Shown here: piece after piece, positions 52,450-60,757 of the stretch
How the letters are laid out: every line of letters starts with the position of its first letter
How positions within the stretch are numbered: position 1 is the stretch's first letter
From: an uncultured Lachnospiraceae bacterium
GTDB lineage: Bacteria; Bacillota; Clostridia; Lachnospirales; Lachnospiraceae
DNA length: 60,757 bases
Reading direction: 5' to 3'
Assembly (NCBI GenBank): GCA_910583835.1
Contig: CAJTYM010000024.1
Coordinates: 1-60,757 of the forward strand
Made by a program: the position numbers and the translations under genes
Notes under the pieces: model-generated
What the model was told of the DNA's origin: nothing
What the model saw: only the letters and a program-made list of their open reading frames with translations
The model's database searches: none

Positions 52450-53286
52450 ATGCTGTCCATGGGACTTTCCTCTTTCTTTCTGAAATCTTAAATTTTCTTC
52501 CGAAATTTTGTCACCACTGAATATTTTGTATGTATCCATATCTGTACATTACCGGCTGGAAGTGCATACGTTATTTTTCATTCTGTTTCAGGGATTCGTT
52601 ACGAAAATTCTGATTTCGATTGTCAGTGTTCAAATCTTCTTCTGAAATTACTACTCTTACAAATTCCATTTCTCTGATTCTGAATGAAATATCTGATGCT
52701 TATGAGTCGTTCCGCCGATTTCTCCATTCCGAAAATACAAGGTCGGATGCTTTCGCGTTGGTAATTCTTTGCTGTATCTTTCAGTGGGATGTGGCAGCTA
52801 TCACTTCGGATGAACTGCTCCTTGTCCTTTGTGAAATCTTCCAGTTCTGATATTGCCAGCCGGGAGAAGAACCTTATTGTAATTTCCCATTCCAGAAATC
52901 CGGGTTCCTATCAACAGCAACTGAAAATCTCTTTCAGAAATCTAAGTCCTTTTATCTGTAATTGTAAAACTTTTTTTAAAGATTCGATTGTAAATTTCTT
53001 GTACCTCTGTATCTTATGCAGAGGTGAGAGTAACCTTCGTTAGTTTGGTGGTCTGTACCTCTCTTTCATAAATTATGGGGCAATTCGTTATGTTTTGATT
53101 GGACTGTACCTCCTGTTCTGTTGTTGTTTGTTTTGATGAGTTTATTATATCTAATAAAATTGGAAAAGTCAACAACTTTTTTAATAATTTTATATTAAAG
53201 ATACTTATAATTAAAATAATATAAATAAGCATGAGAATATTCTGATAATTTATAGAAAGTTCATAATTCGTTCATAGGTTTGAGTA
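52450..53286. other. AT-rich 0.8-kb interval without a convincing gene
   Basis: Between the proS terminator and the secA promoter no frame has both an RBS and protein-like composition; the longest frames (about 75-84 codons) have no recognisable motif. The stretch repeats a loose theme GAAAT(C/T) preceded by TTC or TTY (near 52480, 52498, 52637, 52833, 52893, 52936). Near its right end GTACCT(C) recurs three times at 51-54 nt spacing (53001, 53055, 53106), and a CCTCTG/CAGAGG hairpin lies at about 53004-53024. It may be decayed coding DNA or an unrecognised regulatory region. Confidence 0.4.
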
Positions 53287-53315
53287 TTGTTTAACCGTAG
53301 GGAAAGTGTTACAAT
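53287..53315 (+). promoter_or_regulatory. Sigma-A promoter of secA
   Basis: TTGTTT at 53287-53292, 17-nt spacer, TACAAT at 53310-53315; leader about 65 nt. Confidence 0.7.
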
Positions 53316-53387
53316 ATAAGAAGTTGTCCGTGTAAACGGTAAAAGATATGGCAGGGTTCTGCCAGAAGAATATAGGAGCATTGTAAT

Positions 53388-55952
53388 ATGAGTATTGTAA
53401 GCAAAATGTTTGGTACACACAGTGAGCGGGAATTGAAAAGGATTAAGTCTACTGTAGATAAGATTGAATCTTACCGCCCGGCTATGATGGAACTGACAGA
53501 TGAGCAGTTAAAAGACAGGACGAAGGAGTTTAAGAAGCGTCTTTCTGACGGCGAGACGCTTGACCAGATACTTCCTGAGGCATATGCGACTGTGCGGGAG
53601 GCGGCAAGGCGTTCTATTGGCATGGAGCACTACCGTGTACAGTTAATCGGCGGTATCATCCTGCATCAGGGACGTATTGCGGAGATGAAGACGGGTGAAG
53701 GAAAGACATTGGTGTCTACTTTGCCGGCATACCTGAATGCCCTGGAAGGGAAAGGCGTGCATATTGTCACCGTCAATGATTATCTGGCAAACCGTGATGC
53801 GGAGTGGATGGGCAAGGTTCACGAATTCCTGGGCCTGACGGTTGGAGTTGTCCTCAATTCCATGGATAATGATGAACGGCGTGAAGCCTATGCCTGTGAT
53901 ATCACATACGTGACGAACAATGAACTGGGCTTTGATTATCTGCGTGACAATATGGTTATTTATAAAGAGCAGCTTGTACAGCGTGACTTGCATTATGCCA
54001 TTATCGATGAGGTGGACTCCGTGCTGATTGACGAGGCGCGGACGCCGTTGATTATTTCCGGGCAGAGCGGCAAATCCACCAGCCTTTATGAAGCAAGCGA
54101 TATCCTGGCAAGGCAGATGGTGCGCGGTGAGGACATGCCCGAGTTCAGCAAGATGGATGCCATCATGGGTGTGGAACGCGAAGAGACTGGAGATTTCATT
54201 GTCAATGAGAAAGACAAAGTAGTCAGCCTGACAGAGCAGGGCGTTAAGAAAGTAGAGAAATTTTTCCGTATCGAGAACCTTGCCGATGCTGATAACCTGG
54301 AGATTCAGCACAATGTGATTTTAGCTCTCCGTGCCCATCACCTGATGTTCCGTGACCAGGATTATGTGGTGCAGGATGAGAAGGTTGTGATTGTAGATGA
54401 GTTTACCGGGCGTATTATGCCGGGTCGCCGCTATTCGGACGGTCTGCATCAGGCAATTGAGGCGAAAGAGCATGTGAAGGTGAAGCGGGAAAGCAAGACG
54501 CTGGCAACAATTACTTTCCAGAATTTCTTTAATAAATATGGTAAGAAAGCCGGCATGACGGGTACGGCGCTCACAGAGGAGAAGGAGTTCCGTGACATTT
54601 ACGGCATGGACGTAATCGAGATTCCGACTAATAAGCCGGTGCAGAGAATTGACCGGCAGGATGCAGTGTATAAGACGAAGAAAGAGAAATTCCATGCCGT
54701 GGTGGAGGAGATTAAGGAGGCCCATGGCAAAGGGCAGCCGGTGCTGGTGGGTACAATTACGATTGAGACATCGGAACTGTTAAGCGGTATGCTCAAGCGC
54801 GAAGGAATCCAGCATAAGGTCTTAAATGCGAAATTCCATGAGATTGAGGCCGAGATAGTGGCGGAGGCAGGTCAGCATGGAGCTGTTACCATTGCCACCA
54901 ATATGGCGGGCCGTGGTACGGACATTAAACTGGACGATGACGCGAAAGCAGCGGGCGGACTGAAAATTATCGGCACAGAGCGCCATGAGTCCCGGCGTAT
55001 TGACAACCAGCTGCGCGGACGTTCCGGGCGTCAGGGAGACCCAGGCGAATCCAAGTTCTTCATTTCTTTGGAAGACGACCTGATGCGCCTGTTCGGCTCG
55101 GAAAAACTGATGAATATGTTTAATGCCTTAGGTGTGCCTGAAAATGAGCAGATTCAGCATAAGATGCTCACCAATGCGATTGAGAAGGCACAGATGAAAA
55201 TAGAGAGCAATAACTTCGGAATCCGTAAGAATCTGCTGGAGTATGACCAGGTTATGAATGAGCAGAGGGAAATTATTTATGCGGAACGCCGCCGTGTGCT
55301 GGACGGAGAGAGTATGCGGGATGTTATCTATAAGATGATAACGGACCGTGTGGAAAATACTGTAGATACCTGCATTTCACCGGACCAGGAGAGCGAAGAT
55401 TGGGACTTGAATGAACTGAACCAGCTTCTCCTGCCGATTATCCCGCTGAAAGCCGTAACGCCGGAGGATGTGCAGGGCATTCGTGCCAATGAGCTCAAGC
55501 ATCGGCTTAAGGAACAGGCAGTCAAAGCTTATGAGATGAAAGAAGCAGAATTTCCGGAGCCTGAAGCGGTCCGTGAACTGGAACGCGTAATCCTGCTGAA
55601 GGTCATTGACCGTAAATGGATGGCGCATATTGATGATATGGACCAGTTGCGTCAGGGCATCGGCTTACAGGCATATGGGCAGAGAGACCCATTGGTTGAA
55701 TATAAGATGAGCGGTTACGACATGTTTGACGGCATGATTGCCAACATTCAGGAAGATACCGTAAAGCTTCTCTTCCATGTGCGTATTGAGCAGAAGGTAG
55801 AGCGTGAGCAGGTGGCAAAGGTCACAGGAACGAACCGTGATGATTCAGGGCCCAGGGGACCGAAGAAAAGGGAGAAAGCCAAGGTATATCCCAATGATCC
55901 CTGTCCTTGTGGAAGCGGCAAGAAATATAAGCAGTGCTGCGGCAGGAAATAA
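53388..55952 (+). CDS. secA: Preprotein translocase ATPase SecA
   Basis: An 854-aa motor of the Sec export pathway, pushing unfolded preproteins through SecYEG. Walker A lies in MKTGEGKTLVSTLP, the DEAD-type Walker B in IIDEVDSVLIDEARTPL, and the helicase motifs MAGRGTDIKLD and QLRGRSGRQGDPG are intact. The C-terminal zinc-binding SEC-C tail is DPCPCGSGKKYKQCC. Normal length for a Firmicute SecA (single-copy type by look, not the shorter accessory SecA2). AGGAG nine bases upstream. Monocistronic with its own promoter and terminator. Confidence 0.98.
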   Translation: MSIVSKMFGTHSERELKRIKSTVDKIESYRPAMMELTDEQLKDRTKEFKKRLSDGETLDQILPEAYATVREAARRSIGMEHYRVQLIGGIILHQGRIAEMKTGEGKTLVSTLPAYLNALEGKGVHIVTVNDYLANRDAEWMGKVHEFLGLTVGVVLNSMDNDERREAYACDITYVTNNELGFDYLRDNMVIYKEQLVQRDLHYAIIDEVDSVLIDEARTPLIISGQSGKSTSLYEASDILARQMVRGEDMPEFSKMDAIMGVEREETGDFIVNEKDKVVSLTEQGVKKVEKFFRIENLADADNLEIQHNVILALRAHHLMFRDQDYVVQDEKVVIVDEFTGRIMPGRRYSDGLHQAIEAKEHVKVKRESKTLATITFQNFFNKYGKKAGMTGTALTEEKEFRDIYGMDVIEIPTNKPVQRIDRQDAVYKTKKEKFHAVVEEIKEAHGKGQPVLVGTITIETSELLSGMLKREGIQHKVLNAKFHEIEAEIVAEAGQHGAVTIATNMAGRGTDIKLDDDAKAAGGLKIIGTERHESRRIDNQLRGRSGRQGDPGESKFFISLEDDLMRLFGSEKLMNMFNALGVPENEQIQHKMLTNAIEKAQMKIESNNFGIRKNLLEYDQVMNEQREIIYAERRRVLDGESMRDVIYKMITDRVENTVDTCISPDQESEDWDLNELNQLLLPIIPLKAVTPEDVQGIRANELKHRLKEQAVKAYEMKEAEFPEPEAVRELERVILLKVIDRKWMAHIDDMDQLRQGIGLQAYGQRDPLVEYKMSGYDMFDGMIANIQEDTVKLLFHVRIEQKVEREQVAKVTGTNRDDSGPRGPKKREKAKVYPNDPCPCGSGKKYKQCCGRK

Positions 55953-55990
55953 GCCGCTGAACAGAAAGTTACAGGCATTATAGTAAGAAG

Positions 55991-56032
55991 AAAAGGGGTT
56001 GTCCTGGAAATGTAATTCCGCGACAACCCTTT
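55991..56032 (+). terminator. Intrinsic terminator after secA
   Basis: AAAAGGGGTTGTC pairs with GACAACCCTTT around an irregular loop. Confidence 0.75.
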
Positions 56033-56085
56033 AGTATAGAAAAAAGTGGGTTTTAGCGTGATAAGGTCTTTTCTGATAAGATTAA

Positions 56086-56117
56086 GAAAGCCAGCTGATG
56101 ATATTCAGCTGGCTTTC
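56086..56117 (-). terminator. Terminator of the chemotaxis receptor gene
   Basis: Perfect 13-bp stem GAAAGCCAGCTGA/TCAGCTGGCTTTC with a six-base loop. Read on the minus strand it lies 14 nt after the receptor stop and continues TTAATCTT. May work for both strands. Confidence 0.82.
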
Positions 56118-56130
56118 GATATGTAAGTAT

Positions 56131-57837
56131 TTATTGGTCTCTGTCTGGCAGTACGAAATGCCCGATAAGCTCGTCCAAAACAGATGCCTGGGCGGACAGT
56201 TCTTCACTTGTTGCAGCAGATTCCTCGGCTGTGGCGGCATTGCTCTGTATAACTTCTGAAATTACGTTGATGCCGGCTTCCACGCGCCTCATGGATTCTG
56301 TCTGATTTTCCATCATTAACTTTAAATTCTTGGAGAACTCTGCAGTCTCTTTGATTCCTTCAATTACAGATTGGATGGCCTCAGCGGCATGTTCCGCTGC
56401 GCGGTTGCCCTCGTTGACTTCGCTGATAGATTTCTCAATCAATTCCCTGGTGTCCACGGCAGCCTGTGCACTCTGGTTGGCCAGTTCCCTGATTTCATCG
56501 GCAACAACGGCAAATCCACGTCCTGATTCACCTGCCCTTGCAGCCTCTATGGAGGCATTTAATGACAAGAGGTTCGTCTGGGAGGCAATAGATTCAATCT
56601 CGGAAATAATGTTACCGATTCCGGTTGTAGCGGCATTGATACGCTCCATAGCGGCCATCATGCTGTTCATCTCCTGGCGGGTATTATCTGCCTCGCTTGC
56701 GTAGAGCTGTGCTTTCTCATAAGATTTATCTGCATTCTGCGCTCCGCTCTCTATGTCGGCAGTTACATCAGAAATTGTCTCATGCAGTTCCTGTACGGAA
56801 ATACTTTGGTCGGTAGCTCCTTCCGCAAGCGCCTGTGATGCCTGTGCCAGGGAATCGGAACCGGCGGATACCTGTGTGGAAACGTCTCCAATGGATGACA
56901 ATGTCTCCGACATCTGATTCCGCAATGCCCGCATGGAATTGTACAGTTTCTTGAAATCACCGGTATAACGATTCTCAGCCTTAGACCTGACGGAATAATT
57001 TCCGCTTGCCATCTCGCTTAATATGCCTTCTATATCAAAGATAATCTCGTCTAATTTCTCAGCCATTTCCATAGCGTCTTTTTCAATAGCTTCTATCTCG
57101 TCGCCAGTTTTTATCATTGGGAAAGGTGATGTCAATTCGCCTTCGGAAAATGTCTTAAATCGAGCGCCCAAACTACCAAGGGGGTCGGCGATTCTCTTGG
57201 AAAACTTTTTGCCAAGCTTGATGGATAATACCATGGTAATTGCAATTATAATGAGAATTACAACAATAAGCACCCATAAGCTAACAATCAGCATCGCGGA
57301 CAGGGAATTTCCTTCTTTTACTTTTACTGCCAGCAGTCCTGCCATCTTGTCATAGATACTCTGGTAAATAGGCGCCAATTCCGTTAACGCAATTTCCTGT
57401 GCCTGTTTGCAGAGTTCACGGTCTGTGGTAGCGCCGAGATCCATAATCTTGGCATCCAGTTCCCAGTATGCGTCCAGTTCGGATTTGATTTCATCATAAG
57501 TTGCCCTGCCGCTCTTGGATACAATGGTATTTTCAATTTTTGCAAAAGACTCTTCAAAATCAGCTTTCAGCTGGCTGTGCTGTGCCACTACAGTTTCAAT
57601 CGTATCCGCATCATCATAACCGATTGCCGCGCGTAGTGAGGAACGGATATCGGCAAATTCAAACATTGCCGTTCCGATGTCGCCTTGTGCAAAACCGAAA
57701 TTCTTCAATGCATGAGAATACCTGTTTGAGATGACAACCAGAGAAATCAAAGTGAAAATCACGACTGCTGCCATAATCGCTGCTATCTGGAAAAAAGACT
57801 TGGTAAGCCGTTTTTCGATGTTCTCTTCGTAATTCAT
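56131..57837 (-). CDS. Methyl-accepting chemotaxis protein
   Basis: A 568-aa receptor. TM1 at about 15-38 (IAAIMAAVVIFTLISLVVIS), a periplasmic-side four-helix-bundle ligand domain (about 40-180, 4HB_MCP type), TM2 at about 185-208, HAMP (about 210-265), and the cytoplasmic signalling hairpin with the conserved tip IASQTNLLSLNASIEAARAG and GRGFAVVADEIRELA. No CheR-docking pentapeptide at the C-terminus. AAGGGGG precedes the ATG. Supports a motile organism; the ligand is unknown. Divergent from the cluster at 58260. Confidence 0.95.
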   Translation of the reverse strand: MNYEENIEKRLTKSFFQIAAIMAAVVIFTLISLVVISNRYSHALKNFGFAQGDIGTAMFEFADIRSSLRAAIGYDDADTIETVVAQHSQLKADFEESFAKIENTIVSKSGRATYDEIKSELDAYWELDAKIMDLGATTDRELCKQAQEIALTELAPIYQSIYDKMAGLLAVKVKEGNSLSAMLIVSLWVLIVVILIIIAITMVLSIKLGKKFSKRIADPLGSLGARFKTFSEGELTSPFPMIKTGDEIEAIEKDAMEMAEKLDEIIFDIEGILSEMASGNYSVRSKAENRYTGDFKKLYNSMRALRNQMSETLSSIGDVSTQVSAGSDSLAQASQALAEGATDQSISVQELHETISDVTADIESGAQNADKSYEKAQLYASEADNTRQEMNSMMAAMERINAATTGIGNIISEIESIASQTNLLSLNASIEAARAGESGRGFAVVADEIRELANQSAQAAVDTRELIEKSISEVNEGNRAAEHAAEAIQSVIEGIKETAEFSKNLKLMMENQTESMRRVEAGINVISEVIQSNAATAEESAATSEELSAQASVLDELIGHFVLPDRDQ

Positions 57838-57888
57838 TTGTAACTTGCCCCCTTTGGAAAATTTGAATTGGCTATAACTCTATTTTTT

Positions 57889-57916
57889 ATTATAGTACTT
57901 TTTATTAAAAATGCAA
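57889..57916 (-). promoter_or_regulatory. Sigma-A promoter of the chemotaxis receptor
   Basis: Minus strand TTGCAT (57911-57916), 16-nt spacer, TATAAT (57889-57894). The 422-nt divergent gap holds this promoter, the opposite one at 58169, and otherwise AT-rich sequence without other visible signals. Confidence 0.65.
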
Positions 57917-58168
57917 TACACAAAATACATTATTATTCCATAATTGTTTGTGTATTATTTACTATCCGCTAATTTGTAAATGAAATAATTTTATTAATTC
58001 AATATAAACCTATCTTTAAAACTTTTGTATCGCCAATTGATATATATGTGCAATATGTCCAGGATGATATATCCTTTGCCATTCGCAACGTATATTTACG
58101 ATTTTCGCCAAGAACCAATATTGGGTGAAAAAATGTGGAGTTTTTTGTATTTTCAAATAATCTGACAC

Positions 58169-58196
58169 TTGACATTTTTGACATTATATGTATAAT
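58169..58196 (+). promoter_or_regulatory. Strong sigma-A promoter of the edge cluster
   Basis: Consensus TTGACA at 58169-58174, 16-nt spacer, TATAAT at 58191-58196; leader about 55 nt to the ATG at 58260. Confidence 0.85.
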
Positions 58197-58259
58197 GGAT
58201 TCATCTTGAAACAGAATATTGTCAATTCTTTTTATTCTTTGTCTGAGAGGAGGGGAGCC

Positions 58260-58835
58260 ATGTCAGATAGTGAATATTATTACAACTATTTTCGTCGAAA
58301 ATATTACGATTCATGTAATCAAATCAACAATTGCCAACATCAAATTTATAATCTTAATTATCAACGCCCGAGGGTGGTGAACAGAATTAATCAACTTAAC
58401 GCGGAGATTAGAAATGTTCAGTTCGCAATTAGTGGTTTGCATAATGCAATCCTGAGGGAGGGTAGCATTAACAGTAAGCTCACTGCTGTTGCAAATAAGA
58501 CAACTCAAGCGTCAGACAATTTCAGAGAGATGGTTAGGATAGGCGGTATTAATAACAAAAACTTAACGGATGTTTTTAGCAGTGAAACAGCTAAAACGAA
58601 AAATGCACTAAACAGAGTATGGAATACGCTGAAATCCAAGAAGAACAGCCTCAATGCAAAGCTGACTAACCTGCAGGCAGAATTAAGGCGGGCAAACAGT
58701 AATTTGCAGAATATAAACAGTAGCATAAGACAGTATAATGCTAATTTATCGTATTGGAGAGGGCAAAAGTACAACAATTATTGTAATATGGAATATTACA
58801 GAAGGAAAATGATGCAAGAGGCATATTCATATTAA
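58260..58835 (+). CDS. Coiled-coil protein, YwqH/DUF5082-like (possible type VII secretion partner)
   Basis: A 191-aa helical protein without signal peptide, very rich in Asn, Tyr, Gln and Arg, with two long heptad stretches (about 15-80 and 115-165). A Tyr-rich N-terminus (SEYYYNYFRRKYYD) and a similar C-terminus (NMEYYRRKMMQEAYSY) bracket it. Size, composition and position before a WXG100-like gene resemble the YwqH-type small proteins encoded with LXG effectors in Firmicutes. AGGAGGGGAG six bases upstream sets ATG 58260; an upstream in-frame start at 58188 would sit inside the promoter. Homology is inferred from shape, not established. Confidence 0.5.
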   Translation: MSDSEYYYNYFRRKYYDSCNQINNCQHQIYNLNYQRPRVVNRINQLNAEIRNVQFAISGLHNAILREGSINSKLTAVANKTTQASDNFREMVRIGGINNKNLTDVFSSETAKTKNALNRVWNTLKSKKNSLNAKLTNLQAELRRANSNLQNINSSIRQYNANLSYWRGQKYNNYCNMEYYRRKMMQEAYSY

Positions 58836-58857
58836 TATGAAATAAGGGGTGATGAGA

Positions 58858-60369
58858 ATGCCAAACGACAAAGTAACGCAGTTGTTATCGGATTCACGTC
58901 TCGCATTTCTGAATCAGCAGAATGATGTGGCGCTGAATCTTGCCAACCAGGCCATCCAACTGGAACCGAAGAATGCTGATGCCTATAAATTTGCCGGCAA
59001 TGCCTTGATGTCGCTTGCACGCTATAATGAAGCCATTAAGAATTACAGCCTTGCCGTAAAATACGATGCGGGCAACGGCAACCGCTATTTTGATTTGGGC
59101 TTTGCCCAGGCAACGGATGCGAGGATGGCAGACGCCATGAAGAATCTTGCCAAAGCGGACGAACTGGGCTGCATACCGGAAAACATGATTCAATTATATA
59201 ATCTTATGGGAATCCTTTGTTTTGACATTGGCAGGTATGAGGATTCTCTTATCAATCTGAATAAGGCAGAGCAGCTTATTGGCGTGGATTTGGATATCCT
59301 AAAGCGCAAAGCCATCATCTATGGCATCCAGGATGATATCCGCAGCGGTCTGCATGTTGCGAATCAGATAAAGCTGATAGCTCCATCGGAATACACAGGT
59401 TACCAATTGGCTTTTAAGCTGCTCATTCAGGCGGGACGTCTGGACACTGCCCGGACAGAACTGCAGAAAGCAGCAAAATATACAGAGCTGACAATGGATT
59501 TCTGTTTTGACCAAATAACGCTTGAACTGGAATTTTACAAGAATGATAAGGACAGAGAACATTTCCATAAAGCTTTGGGAATTATCGACACGGCTTTGAG
59601 AACGGTGAAACCGGAAATCACCAGCGTGACGGAAAGCTATATCAATGCTGCCGAGATTTACCTGCAGCTTGAACATGCAGATAAGGCATTGGATTGCCTG
59701 AACGCCGCACAGGTGCCTGTGGAAGCATACAACAACGGATTTGCCATTGTGGAGGAAGAACTTGCGCCGCCTGCGGAACTGGATGAGTATGCCATTGAAG
59801 AAATGATTGCGGCAGACAGGGAGAAAATGGAAGAGGAACTCGGAGAGTATGGGCTGGAAGAACTGATTGAGAACACAGAACCTAACGAGGACGGCGAACG
59901 TGAATTTTTCACGGAGATTGAAGAAGTGGAAGAGGAAGCCGTGCCAACATTTAAGTTAGACGGCTCTGGAGAATTTGAATTATCATCTGCGAACAGAGAC
60001 CAGATTAATCGTTTGTATATTGGCGCGTATACCCTGAAGAAAGATTTTGAGAAGGTCATCGCTTACGCAAAAATGCTGCAGGCTAGTGAGGGCTTACAAA
60101 ATATCTACATTGGCAAGTATACAGAGGCAAATGCCTTGAAGGAAATGGGCGCAGAGGACGCGGAGGCAAGATACAAGGAAACAATCAAGTTTTTCCGCAA
60201 TGCGATGATAAAAGATCCGACAGATATCATGGCAGTGACGTTCCGTGTCCAGTGCTGTATCGATATTGGAGATTACGCGCAGGCAGAGGAAGTATGTCGT
60301 CTGCTGTCCGATGAGATTAAAGCGCCGCTGTTGGAGAAGATTGCGGAAGCGAAGTCAGGGGGTGAGTGA
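58858..60369 (+). CDS. Tetratricopeptide repeat protein
   Basis: A 503-aa cytoplasmic TPR protein. Canonical units are clear at the N-terminus (NLANQAIQLEPKNADAYKFA, then ALMSLARYNEAIKNYSLAVK), at about 115-150 (LCFDIGRYEDSLINLNKAEQ) and at the C-terminus (about 440-500). A very acidic linker (about 300-370, rich in Glu) separates the two TPR blocks. ATG 58858 follows AGGGGTGA. It lies 22 nt after the coiled-coil gene and its stop overlaps the GTG region of the next, so the three form an operon. Probably a chaperone or scaffold for the products next to it. Confidence 0.82.
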   Translation: MPNDKVTQLLSDSRLAFLNQQNDVALNLANQAIQLEPKNADAYKFAGNALMSLARYNEAIKNYSLAVKYDAGNGNRYFDLGFAQATDARMADAMKNLAKADELGCIPENMIQLYNLMGILCFDIGRYEDSLINLNKAEQLIGVDLDILKRKAIIYGIQDDIRSGLHVANQIKLIAPSEYTGYQLAFKLLIQAGRLDTARTELQKAAKYTELTMDFCFDQITLELEFYKNDKDREHFHKALGIIDTALRTVKPEITSVTESYINAAEIYLQLEHADKALDCLNAAQVPVEAYNNGFAIVEEELAPPAELDEYAIEEMIAADREKMEEELGEYGLEELIENTEPNEDGEREFFTEIEEVEEEAVPTFKLDGSGEFELSSANRDQINRLYIGAYTLKKDFEKVIAYAKMLQASEGLQNIYIGKYTEANALKEMGAEDAEARYKETIKFFRNAMIKDPTDIMAVTFRVQCCIDIGDYAQAEEVCRLLSDEIKAPLLEKIAEAKSGGE

Positions 60370-60371
60370 TA

Positions 60372-60689
60372 TTGGCCTTATCACGAGATATTACGATAGA
60401 TGATGCTGCTTTTAAAGTTGCTGCGCAAGGTATGAAAGATTTGAAAAAAAGGGCAGAGGATTTAAAAACAAAGCTTGAGCAAATGTATGATGATTTGTCC
60501 ACTGCCTTGGATACCCCAGCGGGAAAGGCGATTGAACTGAAAGCAAAGGACGTTCTCATAGAACCGATTGAGAACTTGCGGCTCGTTATTGAACACATTT
60601 CGTCAACGCTTACGGAAATAATGGGATCAGGTTATTATAAGGATGTATTTGTTAAGTTTGAAGAACTTAACAATAGCATACAATTTTAA
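60372..60689 (+). CDS. Small helical WXG100/Esx-like protein
   Basis: A protein of about 105 aa predicted to be two long helices joined by a turn (ALDTPAGKAIE near the middle), the layout of WXG100/Esx-type secreted substrates and LXG partner proteins. There is no literal W-x-G; the turn has PAG. The TTG at 60372 is preferred because GGGGGTGA lies six bases upstream; GTG 60366, overlapping the TPR stop, would add two residues. Last complete gene of the cluster in the window. The assignment rests on size, helical pattern and context only. Confidence 0.45.
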   Translation: MALSRDITIDDAAFKVAAQGMKDLKKRAEDLKTKLEQMYDDLSTALDTPAGKAIELKAKDVLIEPIENLRLVIEHISSTLTEIMGSGYYKDVFVKFEELNNSIQF

Positions 60690-60699
60690 TAATTATAAT

Positions 60700-60757
60700 A
60701 TGAGCAACTTGGTTAAATGTCAAGAAAAACTTTTGAAAGATTTTGAGAAAAAAGGGT
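60700..60757 (+). CDS. Start of a further gene, cut by the window edge
   Basis: An open frame beginning ATG at 60700 reads MSNLVKCQEKLLKDFEKKG and runs off the end. It lies 10 nt after the WXG100-like stop, in the same direction, with amphipathic helical character like its neighbour. No Shine-Dalgarno is visible, so the true start could differ. Too short to identify. Confidence 0.35.
   Translation, partial: MSNLVKCQEKLLKDFEKKG

Noticed and set aside
52620..52850. 76-codon plus-strand frame in the proS-secA gap
   Set aside because: No Shine-Dalgarno, no recognisable motif; kept only as part of the unexplained interval.
59761..59970. Reading the Glu-rich linker of the TPR gene as a repeat element
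   Set aside because: It is low-complexity coding sequence without a nucleotide repeat unit.
1..60757. CRISPR arrays, tRNA and rRNA genes
   Set aside because: No regularly spaced identical repeats, no tRNA cloverleaf with TTCRANNC arm and no rRNA signature was noticed on reading; a dedicated scan could still find a tRNA.

Overview
The window looks like chromosomal DNA of a low-to-mid GC, spore-forming, motile Firmicute, most likely a Lachnospiraceae-type Clostridium. The evidence is the short clostridial ThiC and ThiW transporter, a dipicolinate synthase pair (sporulation), a methyl-accepting chemotaxis protein, two orphan genes behind flagellar-type (sigma-28) promoters, BspA-like and Ig-like giant surface proteins, and consistently strong AGGAGG ribosome binding sites. 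No rRNA, tRNA, CRISPR array or complete insertion sequence was seen.

Layout. 1-4.6 kb: thiamin operon thiC-thiW-thiM-thiE-thiD behind the 3' half of a TPP riboswitch and its terminator. 4.6-9.8 kb: RsiV/PdaC-like lipoprotein, Nudix hydrolase bracketed by 29-bp direct repeats, hypoxanthine/uracil-type DNA glycosylase, EAL phosphodiesterase, and a FlxA-like coiled-coil gene with a sigma-28-like promoter. 9.8-13 kb: AraC regulator plus GH36 alpha-galactosidase. 13-18.4 kb: DEDDh exonuclease with zinc ribbon, topoisomerase III, HD-GYP response regulator, Sel1-repeat protein. 18.4-22.1 kb: remnant of an Rpn-type transposase/nuclease, serine resolvase, AbrB-acyltransferase pair, FliD-like orphan gene and a frameshifted partner. 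22.2-39.7 kb: two giant exported proteins (3177-aa BspA/RHS/Ig fusion; 1768-aa Ig/LamG protein) separated by a divergent MATE-LysR pair. 39.8-44.8 kb: two different AAA-ATPase/PD-(D/E)XK proteins, a GNAT acetyltransferase, a sigma-70-like protein lacking its promoter-binding parts, and a 58-aa DUF3006-like protein. 44.9-55.9 kb: dpaBA, a two-component system, RluA pseudouridine synthase, AI-2E-family permease, short ProRS, SecA. 56-60.8 kb: chemotaxis receptor and the left part of a cluster (coiled-coil YwqH-like protein, TPR protein, WXG100-like protein) that resembles type VII secretion accessory/effector loci and runs off the right edge.

Functional threads. Vitamin B1 synthesis and salvage is complete for HMP synthesis, thiazole salvage and coupling but lacks thiazole synthesis genes here. 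c-di-GMP turnover (EAL, HD-GYP), chemotaxis and sigma-28-type promoters point to motility control. The less explained material is the BspA-RHS fusion with an internal membrane segment, the promoter-blind sigma-like protein, the pair of ATPase-nucleases, the edge cluster, and a recurrent pattern of short in-frame tandem duplications inside housekeeping enzymes (thiM twice, thiE, rluA). All assignments come from reading motifs; no database search was run.
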